DNA of 24,410 bases. Origin: an uncultured Candidatus Altimarinota bacterium. Lineage in GTDB: Bacteria > Patescibacteriota > Gracilibacteria > CAIRYL01. The stretch spans positions 1 to 24,410 of the forward strand of contig CAMZKZ010000046.1 of NCBI GenBank assembly GCA_947311645.1. The letters are read 5' to 3'. Every line of letters starts with the position of its first letter. Position 1 is the stretch's first letter. Of the stretch, positions 21,758 through 24,410 are shown in pieces. Position numbers and translations under genes: made by a program. The notes beneath the pieces were generated by a model. The model had not been told where the DNA came from and did no database searches. It saw only the letters and a program-made list of their open reading frames with translations.

Positions 21758-24410
21758 ATGATAAACTTACGAGAAGCACGATTAATATTCAAGAATTGCG
21801 AAGGAGGTAATAGGTTAAGTCCGTCGTCAGAATGTGTTGATATTAAAGAGGTACAAAATATTCAAACTAAAACAATAGAGGGCGAAGCGAATTTAAAAGA
21901 AAAATTTATAGAAAATCCTCTACTTGGAAAGAATATTGATGAAATTTTAAAAATTTTGGTTAATAATACAGAGGCTCTTAAATTATCTGGATATTCTGAC
22001 GCAAAAATTAAAAATTATATTACAATTTTTAATCTTATAAAAGAAAATGCAAAGAACTATCCAGCCTTAAAAGAAAAAAAAGACTGGGGAAAAAACCCTT
22101 ATTTAAAATCTAAAATCAGAAGTTTTCGTAATTTTGATCAGTCTTTTACTTTAGATTTTAATTTAGAAGGAGAAGGAGACTTTACAGTATCTCCAGAGGG
22201 ATTTTTTAAGATAAAAAGTGGCGGTTTATCAAAGCAAGAGTGGATTGAGAATCTTGAAAAACATGATTTACTCATGATTTCTTTAGAGAATAAAATTCAA
22301 AACGATTTTAACTGTACTAAAACGATTGCAAAGGAAATTTTTAGTATTTTCTTTTACAGTACAAAAGCTGAAGATATAAAGAGAAGTATTCAGAAGCTAA
22401 ATCTTAGACCTTATAACACTATTGACAGTTATATACCTGACTATAAAGAACTATTGGAAGAAATAAAAAATATTGAGTTATATTATGACTTTAAGAGGGA
22501 GTTAATTGATGAAAGTAATAATTCTGTAGTAGAAAGAACGGTATTACCATCGCTAGAAGGTGATGAAAAAGTATATAAATATTTCTATTTAAAAGGTGGT
22601 AAGTATGTAGAATATAATACTAATCAAAAAATACTAGAAAAAATTATTGATACCAATAAAGACAAAATTGAACGCACTTTTAATGAGGCCGGAAACTTAA
22701 CATCTGTAACTGTTTCTGATGAAAACTTTGATCATATAACAACTGCAACTTTTGATAATAATAATACATTAAAGAACGTCAAAAATTCCACACGCAAGAA
22801 GGTATATGATTCAAAAGGAAGAGTAAGAATGGAAGGATTTGATAATACTGATATATCCTATGATTCAGATGGAAATATTGTTTCAAAATATGAAAGAAGA
22901 ATAGATGGGAAAAAGAAAGTAGAAATTTTTACTAAAAATGGTGAGAAATTAAAAATATTTACTGCAGATCAAGATGAAGAACTCTATTTAAAGAATTTAA
23001 AAAATAAATTAAGTATCGATGGAATTCTTTCTTTTTTAGACAATAGACACTACATCGAAAACCTTTCTGATTCATCTATAAAAGACATAAGAAACTATGC
23101 AAAAGATATTTTAGGAATTACAAAAAAAGAAATTTTTTTGGAAAATAAATATGGATTTTCAATTGAAACCGAAAACTTATTGGTAATTCCTAATACATAC
23201 CAATCTAATAATTTTAGCGTAAAAAAGATAGAAGAATTAAATAAGAATCTTTTAAAATTAGAAAAATTCTTGCAAAGATATCCTGTTGATTTTATTAAAA
23301 AATTGAATATAAAATTTTTAGATATTTTCCAAAATGAAGGAGATGTACATTCAAAGCTAGCTGGTTATAATTATCAAGATAGAATACTTATATCAAACAT
23401 GGTACAAAGTACATTTGATCATGAACTAGCGCATAGAATGATAACAATACTCTATGGAACAGCATTTCCAAGATCTTGGCAACAATCCATTTATAAAAAT
23501 AATAAGAAATTGAACAAGGCTTATAATACAGCACATGATTTGAGTGGATTTATTACGGAGTATGGAGCAACAAATAATGGAGAAGATATGGCAGTTATAG
23601 GAGAATTTCTTATGAATCCGAATGCTAAATTTTTAAATAAATTAGCAAATGATGAAACTTTATTGCAAAAGGTGGAAATGATGAAAGAAGCATATTTACA
23701 ATTTTCTGATGGAAAAATGGATGCAAATTATTTTAAGGATATTGTAAAAGGTGTTGATATAAATAAGGAGTATTTTAAAAATAAAAATTTAAAACAGGAG
23801 TCTTGTGTTACAAATACGTTTAATATAGACGGAGAAGTTCGGGGAATAAAAAATGATGCCACAGATTCAACTGAGGTAGTGCAGCATCTTTTTAAAAAAA
23901 CGGAAACTTGTAAAAATAACCCTTTTTATACAACAGCATTGGCAAAAGAATATGAATCATTGGGAGTTGATGACTCTATCACGAATACTGAATATATGAA
24001 AGCAATAGGGTTAGGATCTACTGAGATTGAACCATATTTAAAAATTGCGAATATGCTGAAAGATAAACCACAAAAATCATTATTTTTCTTAGAATTAGCA
24101 AAAAAAAGAGGTGTTAGATTTTCAGCCCCTGCAATTTCTGCTTTGGCACATGCATATCGTAAAAATAATGAATTAAGTAAGGCAGAGGAATTATTAGAAA
24201 ATTATTTAAATGATTTAAGAATAGATCAATCGACTGAGGGAGAATTAGATTTTATAAATGTTTACTTGGACTACTTAACAATAAATAGTTCTAAAACATA
24301 TGAAAGACTCGATTTGTTTTCTATGGAGAATTTAAAAATATTTAACAGAATTAATAGGTATGCATTGCAGAATCCGTTTGATTATTTTAAGGGACCTGAG
24401 AAATCTCATA
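21758..24410 (+). CDS. Large protein with HExxH metalloprotease motif, YD-like repeats and TPR-like region (continues past right edge)
   Basis: The frame is open from an ATG at 21758 to the window end, giving 884 codons with no stop. There is no signal peptide or membrane segment. Residues about 305-405 contain repeats such as FNEAGNLTSVTV, VYDSKGRVRMEG and SYDSDGNIVSKY, which resemble YD/RHS-type repeats. A zinc-protease motif HELAH lies at 555-559, and EYGATNNGEDMAVIGEF (601-617) follows, where E609 could be the third zinc ligand of a gluzincin. Residues about 770-815 look like a tetratricopeptide helix pair. Codon use differs from the housekeeping genes: AGA rather than CGA for arginine, and more AAC, TAC and GAC. 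I do not recognise the whole protein. An effector, toxin or surface-processing protease is possible but unproven. Confidence 0.8.
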   Translation, partial: MINLREARLIFKNCEGGNRLSPSSECVDIKEVQNIQTKTIEGEANLKEKFIENPLLGKNIDEILKILVNNTEALKLSGYSDAKIKNYITIFNLIKENAKNYPALKEKKDWGKNPYLKSKIRSFRNFDQSFTLDFNLEGEGDFTVSPEGFFKIKSGGLSKQEWIENLEKHDLLMISLENKIQNDFNCTKTIAKEIFSIFFYSTKAEDIKRSIQKLNLRPYNTIDSYIPDYKELLEEIKNIELYYDFKRELIDESNNSVVERTVLPSLEGDEKVYKYFYLKGGKYVEYNTNQKILEKIIDTNKDKIERTFNEAGNLTSVTVSDENFDHITTATFDNNNTLKNVKNSTRKKVYDSKGRVRMEGFDNTDISYDSDGNIVSKYERRIDGKKKVEIFTKNGEKLKIFTADQDEELYLKNLKNKLSIDGILSFLDNRHYIENLSDSSIKDIRNYAKDILGITKKEIFLENKYGFSIETENLLVIPNTYQSNNFSVKKIEELNKNLLKLEKFLQRYPVDFIKKLNIKFLDIFQNEGDVHSKLAGYNYQDRILISNMVQSTFDHELAHRMITILYGTAFPRSWQQSIYKNNKKLNKAYNTAHDLSGFITEYGATNNGEDMAVIGEFLMNPNAKFLNKLANDETLLQKVEMMKEAYLQFSDGKMDANYFKDIVKGVDINKEYFKNKNLKQESCVTNTFNIDGEVRGIKNDATDSTEVVQHLFKKTETCKNNPFYTTALAKEYESLGVDDSITNTEYMKAIGLGSTEIEPYLKIANMLKDKPQKSLFFLELAKKRGVRFSAPAISALAHAYRKNNELSKAEELLENYLNDLRIDQSTEGELDFINVYLDYLTINSSKTYERLDLFSMENLKIFNRINRYALQNPFDYFKGPEKSH

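Noticed and set aside
21803..21807. GGAGG resembling a Shine-Dalgarno sequence inside the right-edge gene
   Set aside because: No start codon follows at suitable spacing, and the open frame begins 45 bases earlier at a start that fits the other genes.

Overview
This is a low-GC, gene-dense bacterial window of short operons. It is mostly housekeeping and envelope genes, with a large accessory gene cut by each edge. The mix (orphan rpmA, nusA, sufC and dnaK without usual partners, a sigma region-4/HARE-HTH protein, a membrane-anchored ComEC-like hydrolase, and an RND pump with no adaptor or outer-membrane gene) suggests a reduced, probably monoderm genome of the Patescibacteria/CPR type. A relative of Peregrinibacteria or Gracilibacteria is plausible, but no 16S or marker set is available, so this is inference. 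All 19 complete CDS end in TAA (17) or TAG (2). None ends in TGA and none has an in-frame TGA. No start codon has a convincing Shine-Dalgarno sequence.

Layout. 1-607 (-) is the start of a repeat protein built from a 125-residue (375 bp) unit. 698-982 (-) is ribosomal protein L27, divergent from a + strand operon at 1253-5205: nusA, a SufC-type ATPase, a ComEC-like metallo-beta-lactamase protein, queD and a small anchored protein. Between them, facing promoters each lead into a terminator-like hairpin before the gene. dnaK (5365-7299) has its own promoter and two CIRCE operators. 7425-13850 (-) holds recQ, murA, a ProX-type deacylase, the sigma4/HARE-HTH regulator and an RluD-type pseudouridine synthase. 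13917-15440 (+) has a class IV aminotransferase and a SanA/YdcF-like protein, convergent with a TsaC/Sua5 gene. 16160-20479 (+) is uppS, idi and a large RND transporter. A structured leader with terminator precedes a LysE-family exporter (20747-21367). A tRNA-Thr(UGU) follows on the minus strand. From 21758 to the end runs a large protein with an HExxH metalloprotease motif.

How it fits together. UppS and Idi serve the polyprenyl lipid carrier, and MurA starts peptidoglycan precursor synthesis. SanA-like, RND and LysE proteins act at the envelope. L27, NusA, tRNA-Thr, TsaC, RluD, QueD and ProX belong to translation, transcription or tRNA/rRNA quality. The most interesting unexplained elements are the compact three-way-junction leader before lysE, the two attenuator-like leaders between L27 and nusA, and the two edge genes. 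No CRISPR array, transposase, integrase or phage gene was seen.
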